Shown here: piece after piece, positions 28,759-38,845 of the stretch
Position numbering within the stretch: position 1 is the stretch's first letter
How the letters are laid out: each line of letters starts with the position of its first letter
Notes under the pieces: model-generated
Told to the model about the DNA's origin: nothing
The model's input: the letters and a program-made list of their open reading frames with translations, nothing else
Databases searched by the model: none
Made by a program: the position numbers and the translations under genes
NCBI RefSeq assembly: GCF_030929615.1
Contig: NZ_JAVFVU010000028.1
Coordinates: 62,001 to 126,000, forward strand
Origin: Dyadobacter sp. LHD-138
GTDB lineage: Bacteria; Bacteroidota; Bacteroidia; Cytophagales; Spirosomataceae
Length of the DNA stretch: 64,000 nt
Direction of reading: 5' to 3'

Positions 28759-31700
28759 TTATCTCTTGATCAAAAATTCATCAAAGTTCATCACGGTACT
28801 GGCCACGATCGTTCCCGCCGCAACCTGGGCGGGATTCAGCATTTTGTCAACAGGATACTCCCCTGTCGACAGGATTTCTTTCACACGTTTCGGGTTCTTG
28901 CTGAATTCAGCATATTCCTCTTCGTAGAGCTCCTTCAGAATGGATATTTCCTTTGCGCTTGGCGGCCTGCTCGTGAGCGCCGTAAACCCATATGCGATCT
29001 GTTCATCCAGTGTTTTACCTTTTTTCAGCATCTGCTGAGCAAGCACACGTGAAGCTTCTACAAACTGCGGGTCATTCATCACCACCAACGCCTGCAGCGG
29101 GGTGCTGGTTTTTTGCCTTTTTGTAATACAGAAATGCCTTTCTGCTGCATCAAAATTCAGCATCATCGGCGGTGGCGCGCTACGTTTCCAAATCGTATAG
29201 AGGCTCCGTCTGTAAAGGCTATCCCCGTGTTGCTGCTTATATGTGACGTCATTCCGGGTCGCCAGTGCTTCCCAAAGGCCACCTGGCTGATACGGATATG
29301 CGCTTTTACCCCCAATCTTTGGCGTAAGCAAGCTACTAGATGCCAGCGCATTGTCCCTGATCTGCTCCGCACTCATGCGATAGCTCGGACCGCGCGCATA
29401 AAGTCTGTTATCCGGATCATTTTCCCGCGTTTTGTTATTTCCGTTGGAAGATTGTCTGTAAGTCGCGGACATCACGATCATTTTCTGCATAGCTTTCACA
29501 TTCCAGTTCGATTGCCGAAATGTTGCCGACAGATAGTCAAGCAGCTCCGGGTGCGTGGGCAGCTCTCCCTGGTTACCAAAATCGTCGCTGGAAACCACTA
29601 ATCCCTGACCAAAATACATCATCCAGAACCGGTTCACCGTCACACGGGTAAAGAGCGGATGATCTTCATGCAAAAGCCATTTGGCGAGTCCCAACCTGGT
29701 TTTTGGATAATCTTTCGGGATTTTAAAGAAACTGTCGGGCGTATCCGGATTTACCGGTTTTCCGGGGGCATCGTATGCGCCCCTGTTGAGGATGAAAGAT
29801 TTCCGCGGAAACTTGCGCTCTTTCATCACCATCACATCAATTTCCTTGTCCAGAATTTCTGTCTCCTCCCCGATCAGTTTCCTGCTTTCGGCCAGGTGTT
29901 TTGTGAATTCAGGATCAATGTTGTTGAAATAATACTCCTTTAATGAAGCTGTCTGGGCAGGATTTCGCGTGGCAGCCGGCGTTTTGATCGCTGTGATCAA
30001 TTCATTTTTTAATGTATAAAGACCAAGCATTTCAAGACTCGTGAGCGGACGTGTATAGATCTTCAACTCATCCACTTCGAAGTTCTTGGTGCGCTGATCA
30101 GACAGATGGCCGATATTCAGCCTGTCCACATACCAGTTCGTTTTTTTCTTTCCGTAAAGAATACTTTCGGTAAGGTTATCATTGTGCACAACCACTTTTG
30201 CAGGCTGCCCGTTGATATACAGTTTCAGACCATTTGCTTTGCTCAAACCGTCATAAGAAAACCCGATCTGCGTCCATCTGTTCATCGGAAACTTATCCAC
30301 TGTTTGCAGCTCAATCGCATTTTCAGGCCAAACATGACTCATTGTCACTTTAATACGACCATCCGCCTCGCGGAAAACATTCCAGCCACGGTAGCCATTC
30401 ATGACACCATTGGATTTGTGGATCAGCGAGCCCGTTACCGCAGGGTCATGCAGGTTCAGCCAGATGCTGACGCTGAAAGGCTGGTTGCGCTCGAAAAAAG
30501 CAAACTTATCACCGAACCCAACCGGATTCTCGCCATACATGTATCGCGCTTTCCCGATCTTTCCGGGCCGTGAGGCTATATTCGACAAGCTGTCGTCGCC
30601 TTCCGAACTGGCTTTGTGTTTCGGATCGGCCAGATTTTGAAATTCCTTTCCTTTCGGCTCATCAAACGTAAAATGTCCCGCCAGATCTTTGGATGCCGGA
30701 AGCAATGCCTTTTCCGGATTAGCTTCGGCAGCGGCAAGCCATTGTCGGAAGTTCTGCTCGGCTACTGCCATGCGCTTTTCCCGTCCCGTTTTCTCCTTGC
30801 CAAGATTGGCGTGTATAAATTTCAGCTTTGCTTCTGCCTCCGGTGTCGGCAAGCTGATGCTTGGACTGGCTTCTCCATTGTAAGGGATCTGCCCGTTTTC
30901 ATTATTATTATTAAAAAACGAATACAACGAATAATAATCCTTGTGGCTGATCGGGTCGTACTTATGGTCATGGCACCGGGCACATTCCACGGTAATGCCC
31001 AGGAATGTTTTGCCAAAAGTATCTACCCGGTCAGTAACGTAAGCCGTCCTGTATTCTTCCGGGATAATCCCTCCCTCCTGGCTCTGCTGGTGCATGCGGT
31101 TGAAGCCTGTCGCTACCATTTGATCACGCGTGGGCTTCGGTAACATATCTCCCGCGAGCTGCCAGGTTACAAACTGGTCATAAGGCTGATTTTGGTTAAA
31201 AGACTTGATCACCCAGTCGCGGAACGGCCATGCTGTGCGCATACCATCGTCCTGGTACCCCTGCGTATCTGCGTAACGAGCCGCATCGAGCCAGGAAACT
31301 GCCATATGCTCTCCATAATGCGGCGAGGCCAGCAGTTTATCGATTACGTTCTCATATGCTTTCGGAGACTTGTCCGCCAAAAAAGCTTTCACTTCTTCCG
31401 GTGTTGGCGGCAGGCCTGTAATGTCAAGATATGCTCTGCGGAGCAATGTGGTTTTGTCCGCTTCGGGTGCTGGCTTTACACCTTTTTCTTCAAGTTTGTT
31501 AAGGATAAATCTGTCGATATCGTTCCTAGCCCAGCCTTCGTTTTTGACTTTCGGAAGTTTGGATTTTTCCACTTTCGTAAATGCCCAATGCGGTTTGTAT
31601 TCCGCACCTTCTTCCACCCATTTCACCAAAATCGCCTTTTCTCGCGCTGTCAGCGACAAATGTGATTCCGGCGTGGGCATAAGAATGTCCGGATCTGTTG

Positions 31701-32022
31701 AAAGAATTCTGTGCACCAGTTCACTTTTGCCCGGCTTCCCTGGTTTGATCGCTTTCAGGCCGCTTTCCGTTTCTTTTTCATAAGCGGCTTCAGCAACATC
31801 CAGCCGCAAATCAGCCTTCTGATGCGCCGCATCCGGGCCATGGCAGGCAAAACACCGGTCAGACAAGATGGGTTTGACATCATACGTATAATCGATCGGC
31901 TCTGACAGTGTTGACATTTCTGCTGCAACATCATCCGGCAAGTCAACTTTACCTCCGCAGGACGCCAGTACAGCGGCCCCGAGCGGCAATATGAGGTAAG
32001 ATTTAAAGAAGTTCTTGAACAT
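28759..32022 (-). CDS. PSCyt1-DUF1549-LamG-DUF1553 lipoprotein (planctomycete-type cytochrome)
   Basis: Large exported lipoprotein of 1087 residues. Lipobox near Cys22 (AAVLASC). A cytochrome c-like PSCyt1 domain has the heme motif Cys57-x-x-Cys60-His61 (DRCFACHGPDAAHQKADLRLD). Then DUF1549 (PSCyt2; about 165-370; RNDIDRFILNKLEEKG, TGLPPTPEEV, DAARYADTQGYQDD, ECARCHDHKYDPIS, which adds another CxxCH), a LamG/concanavalin-like insert (about 450-650; YMYGENPVGFGDKFAFF, WTQIGFSYDG) and DUF1553 (PSD1; about 740-1050; RNRFWMMYFGQGLV-like, SATYRQSS, YARGPSYRMSAEQIRDNAL, MNDPQFVEASRVLAQ). It follows the SusCD pair after an 79-base gap that holds a hairpin. Families of this kind are typical of Planctomycetes and Verrucomicrobia and are linked to breakdown of complex polymers; the function is inferred. 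Confidence 0.93.
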   Translation of the reverse strand: MFKNFFKSYLILPLGAAVLASCGGKVDLPDDVAAEMSTLSEPIDYTYDVKPILSDRCFACHGPDAAHQKADLRLDVAEAAYEKETESGLKAIKPGKPGKSELVHRILSTDPDILMPTPESHLSLTAREKAILVKWVEEGAEYKPHWAFTKVEKSKLPKVKNEGWARNDIDRFILNKLEEKGVKPAPEADKTTLLRRAYLDITGLPPTPEEVKAFLADKSPKAYENVIDKLLASPHYGEHMAVSWLDAARYADTQGYQDDGMRTAWPFRDWVIKSFNQNQPYDQFVTWQLAGDMLPKPTRDQMVATGFNRMHQQSQEGGIIPEEYRTAYVTDRVDTFGKTFLGITVECARCHDHKYDPISHKDYYSLYSFFNNNNENGQIPYNGEASPSISLPTPEAEAKLKFIHANLGKEKTGREKRMAVAEQNFRQWLAAAEANPEKALLPASKDLAGHFTFDEPKGKEFQNLADPKHKASSEGDDSLSNIASRPGKIGKARYMYGENPVGFGDKFAFFERNQPFSVSIWLNLHDPAVTGSLIHKSNGVMNGYRGWNVFREADGRIKVTMSHVWPENAIELQTVDKFPMNRWTQIGFSYDGLSKANGLKLYINGQPAKVVVHNDNLTESILYGKKKTNWYVDRLNIGHLSDQRTKNFEVDELKIYTRPLTSLEMLGLYTLKNELITAIKTPAATRNPAQTASLKEYYFNNIDPEFTKHLAESRKLIGEETEILDKEIDVMVMKERKFPRKSFILNRGAYDAPGKPVNPDTPDSFFKIPKDYPKTRLGLAKWLLHEDHPLFTRVTVNRFWMMYFGQGLVVSSDDFGNQGELPTHPELLDYLSATFRQSNWNVKAMQKMIVMSATYRQSSNGNNKTRENDPDNRLYARGPSYRMSAEQIRDNALASSSLLTPKIGGKSAYPYQPGGLWEALATRNDVTYKQQHGDSLYRRSLYTIWKRSAPPPMMLNFDAAERHFCITKRQKTSTPLQALVVMNDPQFVEASRVLAQQMLKKGKTLDEQIAYGFTALTSRPPSAKEISILKELYEEEYAEFSKNPKRVKEILSTGEYPVDKMLNPAQVAAGTIVASTVMNFDEFLIKR

Positions 32023-32049
32023 TAATGGGTAATTTTAAATCATAATTTA

Positions 32050-32087
32050 CAGCAAAGAAGCCATATTTTAAAACAGCTTCTTTGCTG
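32050..32087 (-). terminator. Hairpin between SusD and the cytochrome cassette
   Basis: Perfect 12-bp inverted repeat CAGCAAAGAAGC / GCTTCTTTGCTG with a 14-base AT-rich loop, in the gap between the SusD stop and the next start on the minus strand. The sequence after it is AT-rich but lacks a clean T-run. It may be a partial terminator or an mRNA-processing/stability element that lowers expression of the three downstream genes. Confidence 0.5.
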
Positions 32088-32101
32088 CGCCATGTATACT
32101 G

Positions 32102-33820
32102 TTAATAACCAGGGTTTTGCTGTAAAGTAGCTTGACCATTTTTTGTACTGTAAACGATCGCCTGTTGCGGAATCGGGTAATACTGGTGCTTTTCCTCAAA
32201 CCGCGCACCACTCAGATAGGTCCGCAAATTTTTCTCTTTGTCCAGATATTTGTTCAGCACGTTCATAGCAATCCCCCATCTCACGAGGTCAAAAAAGCGG
32301 TGACCTTCCATCGCAAACTCGAGGCGGTTTTCGAAGCGCACCGCTTCTCTCGCAGCCGTCGCACTAGTCCATGGATCATTATAAAGACCGACCACGTAAT
32401 TGGCCGCTGGCTTTCCATCATCCGTTTTAACAAATCCGCCCGGATTAGCAGCCCGCTGCCTGATCAAATTCACATATTCACGCGCTTTTTCAAGATTTCC
32501 AAGTTCAACTTCGCATTCTGCCAACCATAACAAAACATGGTCGTAACGCATCAGGCGGTAATTGTTCGTGGTTTGTCTCGGGTTTCCGGTCTTGCCTGAT
32601 TCGGCTTTACTAACGATCTGCTTTTTGGAAGAGTATGGTCCCGCATAAGACTGATCACGGATCCAGAAACGACCCGGGTGAATACCCCAGTCGATAAAAG
32701 GAATCCCACGGCGGCCCACGGTCCAGTCCAGACGTGAGTCAAGCTGGCCCGTATAGGGCTCAAACGGGGCAGATGACAACAAACCTTCGTCATTTTTTAC
32801 ATCCACATCATTAAAAGTCTGAATCATTGGCAAGCCCTTTTCGTCCGTTTTATAAGAGTTAACCAGATTTTGTGAAGCCTGATAAAATCCGCAGCAACCA
32901 CCTGGTCCGTTAGGGTACATATAAGTAAGCTCGTCACCCAGATTACCACCAGAACCATCCGCAGCAGTTACAGAATACTGTACTTCAAAAATGGACTCCG
33001 CATTGTTACGGGTCTCGGCAGCAAAATTGTCATGGAAATTATCCATCAATTTGTATTTACCGCTGTTAACCACCTGAACCAATGCGGCTTTCGCAGCGGT
33101 AAGATGGGCTACATCCGGTTGACCTTTCGGGAAAGCCTGAAACATGTGGCATTTGGCAAGGTAAGCAAGCGCTGCCCATTTGGTAGGCCTTCCTGGCTGC
33201 GTCTGGCTTACGGGCAGGTTCTCCGCTGCGAACTGAAAGTCTGCTGCAATTTTTGGCCAGGCATCCTCTGTATTCGGGATCTGAACACTCCCGGGATCAC
33301 TGGTATTCCAAAGCTGCTCGTCGATGTAAGAGATGTTTCCCCACATTTTCTTGGCTTCGAAATGATAATGCCCGCGCAGGAATCTGGCTTCCGCCTGGAT
33401 TTGCAGTTTACGGGCATCGTTCAGGCCTGACACCTCCGGCAACGTTTTAAGCACGTCGTTAGACCGTGCCACACCGTCGTACAACGTCCTCCATTTACCG
33501 TAAATGTGCGTATTGGTTGTCAGCCACACATACCGCTCCATAAAAGTCTGCTCAGGCTGATCCCCTGCGTCAGATCCTTTGTAGGCATCATCTGAAACCA
33601 CACTGCCAAAAATCCAGTTAGAAACAGCTCCGTGCCAGGAAGTTACCCCGCTTGTCCCGATACCGTCGAGCAATGCATATGCACCGGTCAATGCGCCTTC
33701 AATGCCAGGAACCGTTTTGATAATGTCTGGACTATACTGGCCCAAAGGTTTCTTTTCCAGAAAGGCGTCACTGCAAGAGGCGGCGATGAATAATGTAATG
33801 AGTATGAATATCTTTTTCAT
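32102..33820 (-). CDS. SusD/RagB-family nutrient-binding lipoprotein
   Basis: Outer-membrane substrate-binding lipoprotein of 572 residues, with a lipobox at Cys16 (TLFIAASC) and the family opening SDAFLEKKPLGQYSPD. The SusD signature LQIQAEARFLRGHYHFEAKKMWGN is present, as are REYVNLIRQRAANPGG, RLEFAMEGHRFFDLVRWG and the family ending YYPIPQQAIVYS...LQQNPGY. It starts 11 bases after the SusC stop. A GGC-rich stretch (NGPGGCCGF) is local and of unknown meaning. Confidence 0.96.
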   Translation of the reverse strand: MKKIFILITLFIAASCSDAFLEKKPLGQYSPDIIKTVPGIEGALTGAYALLDGIGTSGVTSWHGAVSNWIFGSVVSDDAYKGSDAGDQPEQTFMERYVWLTTNTHIYGKWRTLYDGVARSNDVLKTLPEVSGLNDARKLQIQAEARFLRGHYHFEAKKMWGNISYIDEQLWNTSDPGSVQIPNTEDAWPKIAADFQFAAENLPVSQTQPGRPTKWAALAYLAKCHMFQAFPKGQPDVAHLTAAKAALVQVVNSGKYKLMDNFHDNFAAETRNNAESIFEVQYSVTAADGSGGNLGDELTYMYPNGPGGCCGFYQASQNLVNSYKTDEKGLPMIQTFNDVDVKNDEGLLSSAPFEPYTGQLDSRLDWTVGRRGIPFIDWGIHPGRFWIRDQSYAGPYSSKKQIVSKAESGKTGNPRQTTNNYRLMRYDHVLLWLAECEVELGNLEKAREYVNLIRQRAANPGGFVKTDDGKPAANYVVGLYNDPWTSATAAREAVRFENRLEFAMEGHRFFDLVRWGIAMNVLNKYLDKEKNLRTYLSGARFEEKHQYYPIPQQAIVYSTKNGQATLQQNPGY

Positions 33821-33831
33821 GTTGGTTCTGT

Positions 33832-36800
33832 TTAAAATCCAATACTAAGACCTACGATAATCGACTTTGGCGTTGGATAAACACCTTCATCCACACCAAT
33901 CTGACGGTCGGAACCACTGTTGAAGTTTCTCAGGTTCACCTCAGGATCAAGTCCCGTGTATTTGGTGAAAGTGAAAAGGTTCTGCGCCTGCACATACACT
34001 TTCACATGGTCCGTACCGATCTTGGAAAGGATTGATTTTGGCAAGGTATATCCCAGCTGGATATTTTTAAACCGCAGATATGATCCGTTTTCAACGAAAT
34101 AAGTCGAAGGTTCCCCGCTTTGGGCGTCATTGGCATCGAGGATCGGAAGCTTGGCTTTTGGATTATCAGGTCTCCATGAGTCGTACAGCATACGCTTGGT
34201 ACGATTTCCCTGAAACACCTCGAAATCAGTCCAGTAACGAACATGATTAAAGATATCATTTCCTTGGACGCCCTGCGCAAAAATGGTCAGATCGAAACCT
34301 TTATAGGCTACATTTGCATTGATACCATAGGTAAAATCCGGGTGCGGACTACCAATGTAAGTCTGATCCTTCGCATTGATAATACCATCATTGTTGATAT
34401 CGCGGTACTTAAACTTGCCCACCCCCTGCGTTTTAACGCCATTGATATAAATATTAGAATCATAATATCCCGGAAATTTCGCGTGCGCTGCGACCTGCTC
34501 TTCATTTTGGAGGATACCATCGATGATATATCCGTAGAAAGACGAGATCGGGCGACCTGCTATCGAGCGCGTTACTGCCGGCGTACGCAATGAGAAACCT
34601 GGCAGGAAATCACTCGGATTTTGTGGATCAAGAGCTAGGATCTTGTTGCGGTAGGTCGAAAAGTTAACACCAACACTGTATGTCAGCTGTCCGTCCATTG
34701 ATGCGTCATTGTAATTCAACCCCAGGTCAATACCTCTGTTTTGCAGGGAAGCAATATTCTGCGCAGGAATAACGGCGTCTCCCAGACGCGGGTCATATGC
34801 TTTTGTATAGAGCAGATCTCTCGTCTGGCGATCGAAAACATCCAGGCTCAGGTCAAATTTCCCTTTGAACAAATTGGCATCCAAGCCGAAATTGACGGTT
34901 GTAGTTGTTTCCCATTTTGCATTTGGATTTCCAAATCTGGCCAGGTCAAAACCCTGAACATAACCGATTGGCGCGCCGCCGATCCCGTAACCGCTACTGC
35001 TGGGGCTGCTTTGATAAGTAGAATAGGCATTGAAATCCCCGATTTCCTGGTTGCCGGTCTGGCCCCATCCTGCACGCAGTTTAAGGTCCGTTATGAAGTT
35101 AACGTTTGACAAAAATGCTTCCTTCGACAAGCGCCATCCTACACTCGCTGCCGGAAAAGAAGCATAGCGGGACGCGGCCTGGAAACGGGAAGAAGCATCG
35201 CGGCGAACGGTTCCCTGAAGCAGGTATTTGTCTCTAAACGAATAATCGACCCGGCCAAAGTAGGAGAATAATGACCACGATGAACTAGCATAACCGCTAT
35301 TGGTTGACGTTGACGGATTACCTGCGTCGATATATCTCAGGTCCTCCGCATTGGAAAAGAATCCCTGACGAGATGCATTGACAAAGTTACCGTAGGAGTC
35401 GATCGATTCCAGACCCGCGAAAACATTTAAATGATGATCTCCAAATGTTTTGTCGTAAGTCAATGAGTTGGTCCAGGTCCAGGCGTAGCTGTAACTCCGG
35501 TTTTCACTCAGACTGTTCACATTGGTTCCGTGCGCGAGCTCAACTTCGACAGGCGTAAAATACGTTCCTGCTGAAACCGTTGCATCAATACCAAAGCTGG
35601 TCTTTGCAGTCAGATTTTTCAGGATATCCACCTCTGCATAAGTGTTCCCGAAGATCCGTAAATCCTTATAACCGTTGTTTTTGTTCCTTACCAACTGCCC
35701 CACCGGGTTGTTGGCATTACCCAGGTTACTTCCCAATGTTCCTGCGAAATTCCCTCCAATGTCATAAACCGGAATGATCGGCTGTGCGCGGTAGGTATTG
35801 GAAACCTGGCTTGTTTCACTGTTATTACCATAGTTTCCCTGACGCTGTCCATAAGCAACCTGCAGGTTTTCACCAATACGGATCCTTTTCTTGATCGTGA
35901 ACTCCGTGTTGGCACGAACTGAATAGCGTTTGTAGCCATTATGGATCAGAATACCCTGCTGGTTGAAATAATTGGCGGAAAAAGCATATCTACCTTTCTC
36001 CGTACCGCCCGAAACACCAAGCTGATAATTCTGGATCGGAGCCGGATTAAAAACCTCATTCATCCAGTCTGTTCCTTCTTTATTAGCTTTTGTAATCGAA
36101 AACTTTGTCTTACCAAAAAGCGGATCTGTGTAACGGTCAAAGCTATAATTGGCCGGGTTCACACGCGGGTCGCTCGCGGAAGCTCCATCCGGAATGATGT
36201 AGTCGGGAATTACCGGCTGGGCACCACGACCATACTGAGCATGTTCAGGATTACCTGTCACCAGGTTCACCACATTCGCGTTCTTTTTACTTTGCCAGAG
36301 ATATTTTCCGTATTCTTCCGTATTCATCAGATCCATCGTTTTGGCAAGCTTCTGAACACCGACATAGGCATCAAAGGTAAATTTAGGAACACCGTTTTTT
36401 CCTCGCTTTGTCGTAATGATCACCACACCATTGGCAGCACGGGAACCGTAAATCGAAGCAGAAGATGCATCCTTCAAGATCTGAATGGATTCAATGTCAT
36501 TCTGATTGATCGTGTTCAGACTTCCTTTGGTCGGAACCCCGTCAATCACATACAATGGATCATTGTTCCCCAATGTTCCGTACCCGCGTACACGAACGGC
36601 CACGCCGCCACCTGGCGTGTTATCCGTGCCCACGGTAACGCCAGCCGCGCGTCCCTGCAATTGCTGTGCAAGGTTGGTCGCCGGCACGGACAGTAATTTA
36701 TCCGTATCGATCACACTCACAGAACCCGTAATGTCTCTTCTCGACTGGGTGGTGTAACCCGTTACAACCACTTCGTTTAACGCCTTAATGTCTGCGGCCA

Positions 36801-37446
36801 GGATAACGTCCAGCAACGACCGGTTAGCAACCTGGATCTCCTGTGACACGTAACCTACGAAGCTGAAAACTAAAATGGACTTTTCATCAGGCACGACAAG
36901 CGTGTAAGACCCATCGGAGTTGGTGATCGCCCCTTTTTGCGTGCCTTTGATCACCACGCTCACGCCCGGAAGCGGCTCTTTGTTGTCGCTGGAAAGTACC
37001 TGGCCCTTGATGGTAATGTCAACCGGATTCAGATAGGGAAGCGGCGTAATCATTCCCTGCTCCTTCTGCGGATTGGCATCATCTTCCTGTTTCTTATTTA
37101 GAATAATATAATCACCTGAAACTGAAAACCTGATCTGGAGCGGAACAAGCAGCTCCTTTAAGACCATATCAAGCGTCCGGTTCATCGCAGAAAAAGTCAC
37201 TTTCTGATTTTTAACCAGGGATGGCACATATGAAAATTTCACTTTCGCGGATTTCTCAATCGTGGCCAAAACACTCTTTAACTCTTGCCGCTCTGCCTGG
37301 ACGCTGACCTTCCGGTTAAGAAGCTCCTGTGCCTGTCCGTCGCTCGCGAAGGAAAAGCTGGTGCAGATCAGCGAGATCATAAATGGAATGCATGTAACTT
37401 TTATCACAGTTACCAGAATTTTTAATGGTATACTATTTTTTTTCAT
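33832..37446 (-). CDS. SusC/RagA-like TonB-dependent receptor with STN signalling domain
   Basis: Outer-membrane receptor of 1204 residues. The ATG at 37446 is preferred over TTG at 37482. Parts: signal peptide to about 38, STN domain about 42-112 (RKVSVQAERQELKSVLATIE, FSVSGDYIILNK), carboxypeptidase-regulatory-like domain about 142-215 (IKGQVLSSDNKEPLPGV), TonB-box-like NEVVVTGYT, plug (VRVRGYGTLGNNDPLYVIDG, IQILKDASSASIYGSRAANGV) and barrel, ending SIIVGLSIGF. The STN domain matches the FecR gene upstream, so substrate-induced activation of the ECF sigma at 38846 is expected. The following SusD and cytochrome-type genes suggest that it imports products of a polymer or sugar derivative oxidised outside the cytoplasm. 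Confidence 0.96.
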   Translation of the reverse strand: MKKNSIPLKILVTVIKVTCIPFMISLICTSFSFASDGQAQELLNRKVSVQAERQELKSVLATIEKSAKVKFSYVPSLVKNQKVTFSAMNRTLDMVLKELLVPLQIRFSVSGDYIILNKKQEDDANPQKEQGMITPLPYLNPVDITIKGQVLSSDNKEPLPGVSVVIKGTQKGAITNSDGSYTLVVPDEKSILVFSFVGYVSQEIQVANRSLLDVILAADIKALNEVVVTGYTTQSRRDITGSVSVIDTDKLLSVPATNLAQQLQGRAAGVTVGTDNTPGGGVAVRVRGYGTLGNNDPLYVIDGVPTKGSLNTINQNDIESIQILKDASSASIYGSRAANGVVIITTKRGKNGVPKFTFDAYVGVQKLAKTMDLMNTEEYGKYLWQSKKNANVVNLVTGNPEHAQYGRGAQPVIPDYIIPDGASASDPRVNPANYSFDRYTDPLFGKTKFSITKANKEGTDWMNEVFNPAPIQNYQLGVSGGTEKGRYAFSANYFNQQGILIHNGYKRYSVRANTEFTIKKRIRIGENLQVAYGQRQGNYGNNSETSQVSNTYRAQPIIPVYDIGGNFAGTLGSNLGNANNPVGQLVRNKNNGYKDLRIFGNTYAEVDILKNLTAKTSFGIDATVSAGTYFTPVEVELAHGTNVNSLSENRSYSYAWTWTNSLTYDKTFGDHHLNVFAGLESIDSYGNFVNASRQGFFSNAEDLRYIDAGNPSTSTNSGYASSSWSLFSYFGRVDYSFRDKYLLQGTVRRDASSRFQAASRYASFPAASVGWRLSKEAFLSNVNFITDLKLRAGWGQTGNQEIGDFNAYSTYQSSPSSSGYGIGGAPIGYVQGFDLARFGNPNAKWETTTTVNFGLDANLFKGKFDLSLDVFDRQTRDLLYTKAYDPRLGDAVIPAQNIASLQNRGIDLGLNYNDASMDGQLTYSVGVNFSTYRNKILALDPQNPSDFLPGFSLRTPAVTRSIAGRPISSFYGYIIDGILQNEEQVAAHAKFPGYYDSNIYINGVKTQGVGKFKYRDINNDGIINAKDQTYIGSPHPDFTYGINANVAYKGFDLTIFAQGVQGNDIFNHVRYWTDFEVFQGNRTKRMLYDSWRPDNPKAKLPILDANDAQSGEPSTYFVENGSYLRFKNIQLGYTLPKSILSKIGTDHVKVYVQAQNLFTFTKYTGLDPEVNLRNFNSGSDRQIGVDEGVYPTPKSIIVGLSIGF

Positions 37447-37544
37447 AATATTACATTGGTTTTTGGTGTACACTAACGGCAAAGCCCTCCCTCAATCCCT
37501 GCAAAGGGACTTTAAGTACTTACTTAAAATAGAGTGGAGTATTG

Positions 37545-37575
37545 AAGCCGGTAACTCTGGACCAGTTGCCGGCTT
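37545..37575 (-). terminator. Hairpin between FecR and SusC (second locus)
   Basis: Inverted repeat AAGCCGGTAACT / AGTTGCCGGCTT (12 bp with one G-T type mismatch) and a 7-base loop, 70 bases after the FecR stop on the minus strand. It lies at the same place as the hairpin in the first FecR/SusC locus and shares the CCGGTA core. No T-run follows on the minus strand, so a role as attenuator or RNA-processing site is as likely as termination. Confidence 0.45.
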
Positions 37576-37644
37576 ATTTTAATTCAGACTCATGTAGTCA
37601 TAGGTAGTCAGTTTAAAATTATGTGAGTTAGGAATATTAAATTT

Positions 37645-38727
37645 TCACTCGCATCCTTCGCTGGAAACGATAACCTTTCCATCGCTGACGCGGTAACTTG
37701 CTCCGATTGTCTGGCTGATAATGTCAAGCTTCGTAAAAAATGGTTCGTTGCTCAACTCGACGTTCAAAGCGCATTTCTCCATCAGTTTGCTGTCGTAGAC
37801 AATGGGAATACCATAAACTTTTTCGAGTGTCGCAAAAACCTTATCAATTGGCTGATCCCGGAATACAAAACCACTCTGCGTTTCGGGTTTTATCAGTTCA
37901 ACCGGCATGCTTAAGATGGATTTGGAGATCAGGTTATCTTTGGTAGAAAAAATGGCTTGCTGGTTTGGGGTCAGGAGTAATTCCGTGTTGCGGTTATCCT
38001 GGCTGTCTATGTCTTTCATTGCCAAAACCGAAACCCTTCCACTCCGGACAAGCACTTCAACATTCGCTTCGGTCGTCTTAACCAGAAAACTCGTCCCGAC
38101 CACACGTGTTACGAGTCCGTGTGCGTAAACAAAAAACGGGTTATGCGCATCTTTCTTTACCTCAAAAAATGCCTCCCCTTCCAAATAAACCTCTCTTTTC
38201 TTGTTGTGTATGAATGTTTGCGCGTAACTGATCCGGCTTGTCGGCGAAAGTGAAATTACGCTGCTATCAGGCAGTCTGACCCTCATTTTCCGGCCTGTCC
38301 GATTTACAACTTCTTTCATAGGAATTATCGATTCGGATACATATTGCTCGTAGTCAGCAGCGGATTTTCCATGCTGCCTTTTCAAGGAAATCGCCCAGCC
38401 AAGACCCAGCATGAATATCAATGCAGCGGCAACTGAGATCCAGGCTTTGGCAAATTTGAAAGCATATGACTTAATTGATGGGATTTCGGTGGTTTCCAGA
38501 ATGCGTGATACCTGAGTTTCAATTTCACCGTCGGAAAGTTCTGCATTGGTTTGATTCCAGGTCCTAACCAATGCACGTGCCTGTTGCATGATCACCTTTT
38601 TATCCGGATACTGCCTGCCGAGTTCTACCCAAAAATCATCCGAATCTGGTTCTGCCTGAACTGCCCAGACCCTGAAATGCTCGTCCAGGAGGAAGTCTTC
38701 CAAATTGTATTTGTCATAATATTTCAT
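37645..38727 (-). CDS. FecR-family anti-sigma factor
   Basis: Anti-sigma factor of 360 residues from ATG 38727 (a GTG at 38751 is less likely). Cytoplasmic part 1-92, one membrane helix about 95-113 (WISVAAALIFMLGLGWAI), periplasmic FecR domain about 140-270 (MRVRLPDSSVISLSPTSRISY, VYLEGEAFFEVKKDAHNPF, VTRVVGTSFLVKTTEANVEV) and a C-terminal DUF4974-like domain (DKVFATLEKVYGIPIVYDSKL). The ECF sigma gene lies 118 bases upstream and the STN-type SusC downstream, giving the standard regulatory trio. Confidence 0.95.
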   Translation of the reverse strand: MKYYDKYNLEDFLLDEHFRVWAVQAEPDSDDFWVELGRQYPDKKVIMQQARALVRTWNQTNAELSDGEIETQVSRILETTEIPSIKSYAFKFAKAWISVAAALIFMLGLGWAISLKRQHGKSAADYEQYVSESIIPMKEVVNRTGRKMRVRLPDSSVISLSPTSRISYAQTFIHNKKREVYLEGEAFFEVKKDAHNPFFVYAHGLVTRVVGTSFLVKTTEANVEVLVRSGRVSVLAMKDIDSQDNRNTELLLTPNQQAIFSTKDNLISKSILSMPVELIKPETQSGFVFRDQPIDKVFATLEKVYGIPIVYDSKLMEKCALNVELSNEPFFTKLDIISQTIGASYRVSDGKVIVSSEGCE

Positions 38728-38845
38728 CACAACGTACCATAATTGTGGCACTTACACAGACATAATCGGGAAGTCAGTAAAAAATCACGAAAAAAATTGA
38801 ACTATTTTTCAAATTTCTTCTATAACTTCTATAATGTTCTGAAAT

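Noticed and set aside
35941..36696. Plus-strand open frame of 251 codons
   Set aside because: Antisense to the plug and STN region of the SusC gene at 33832-37446.
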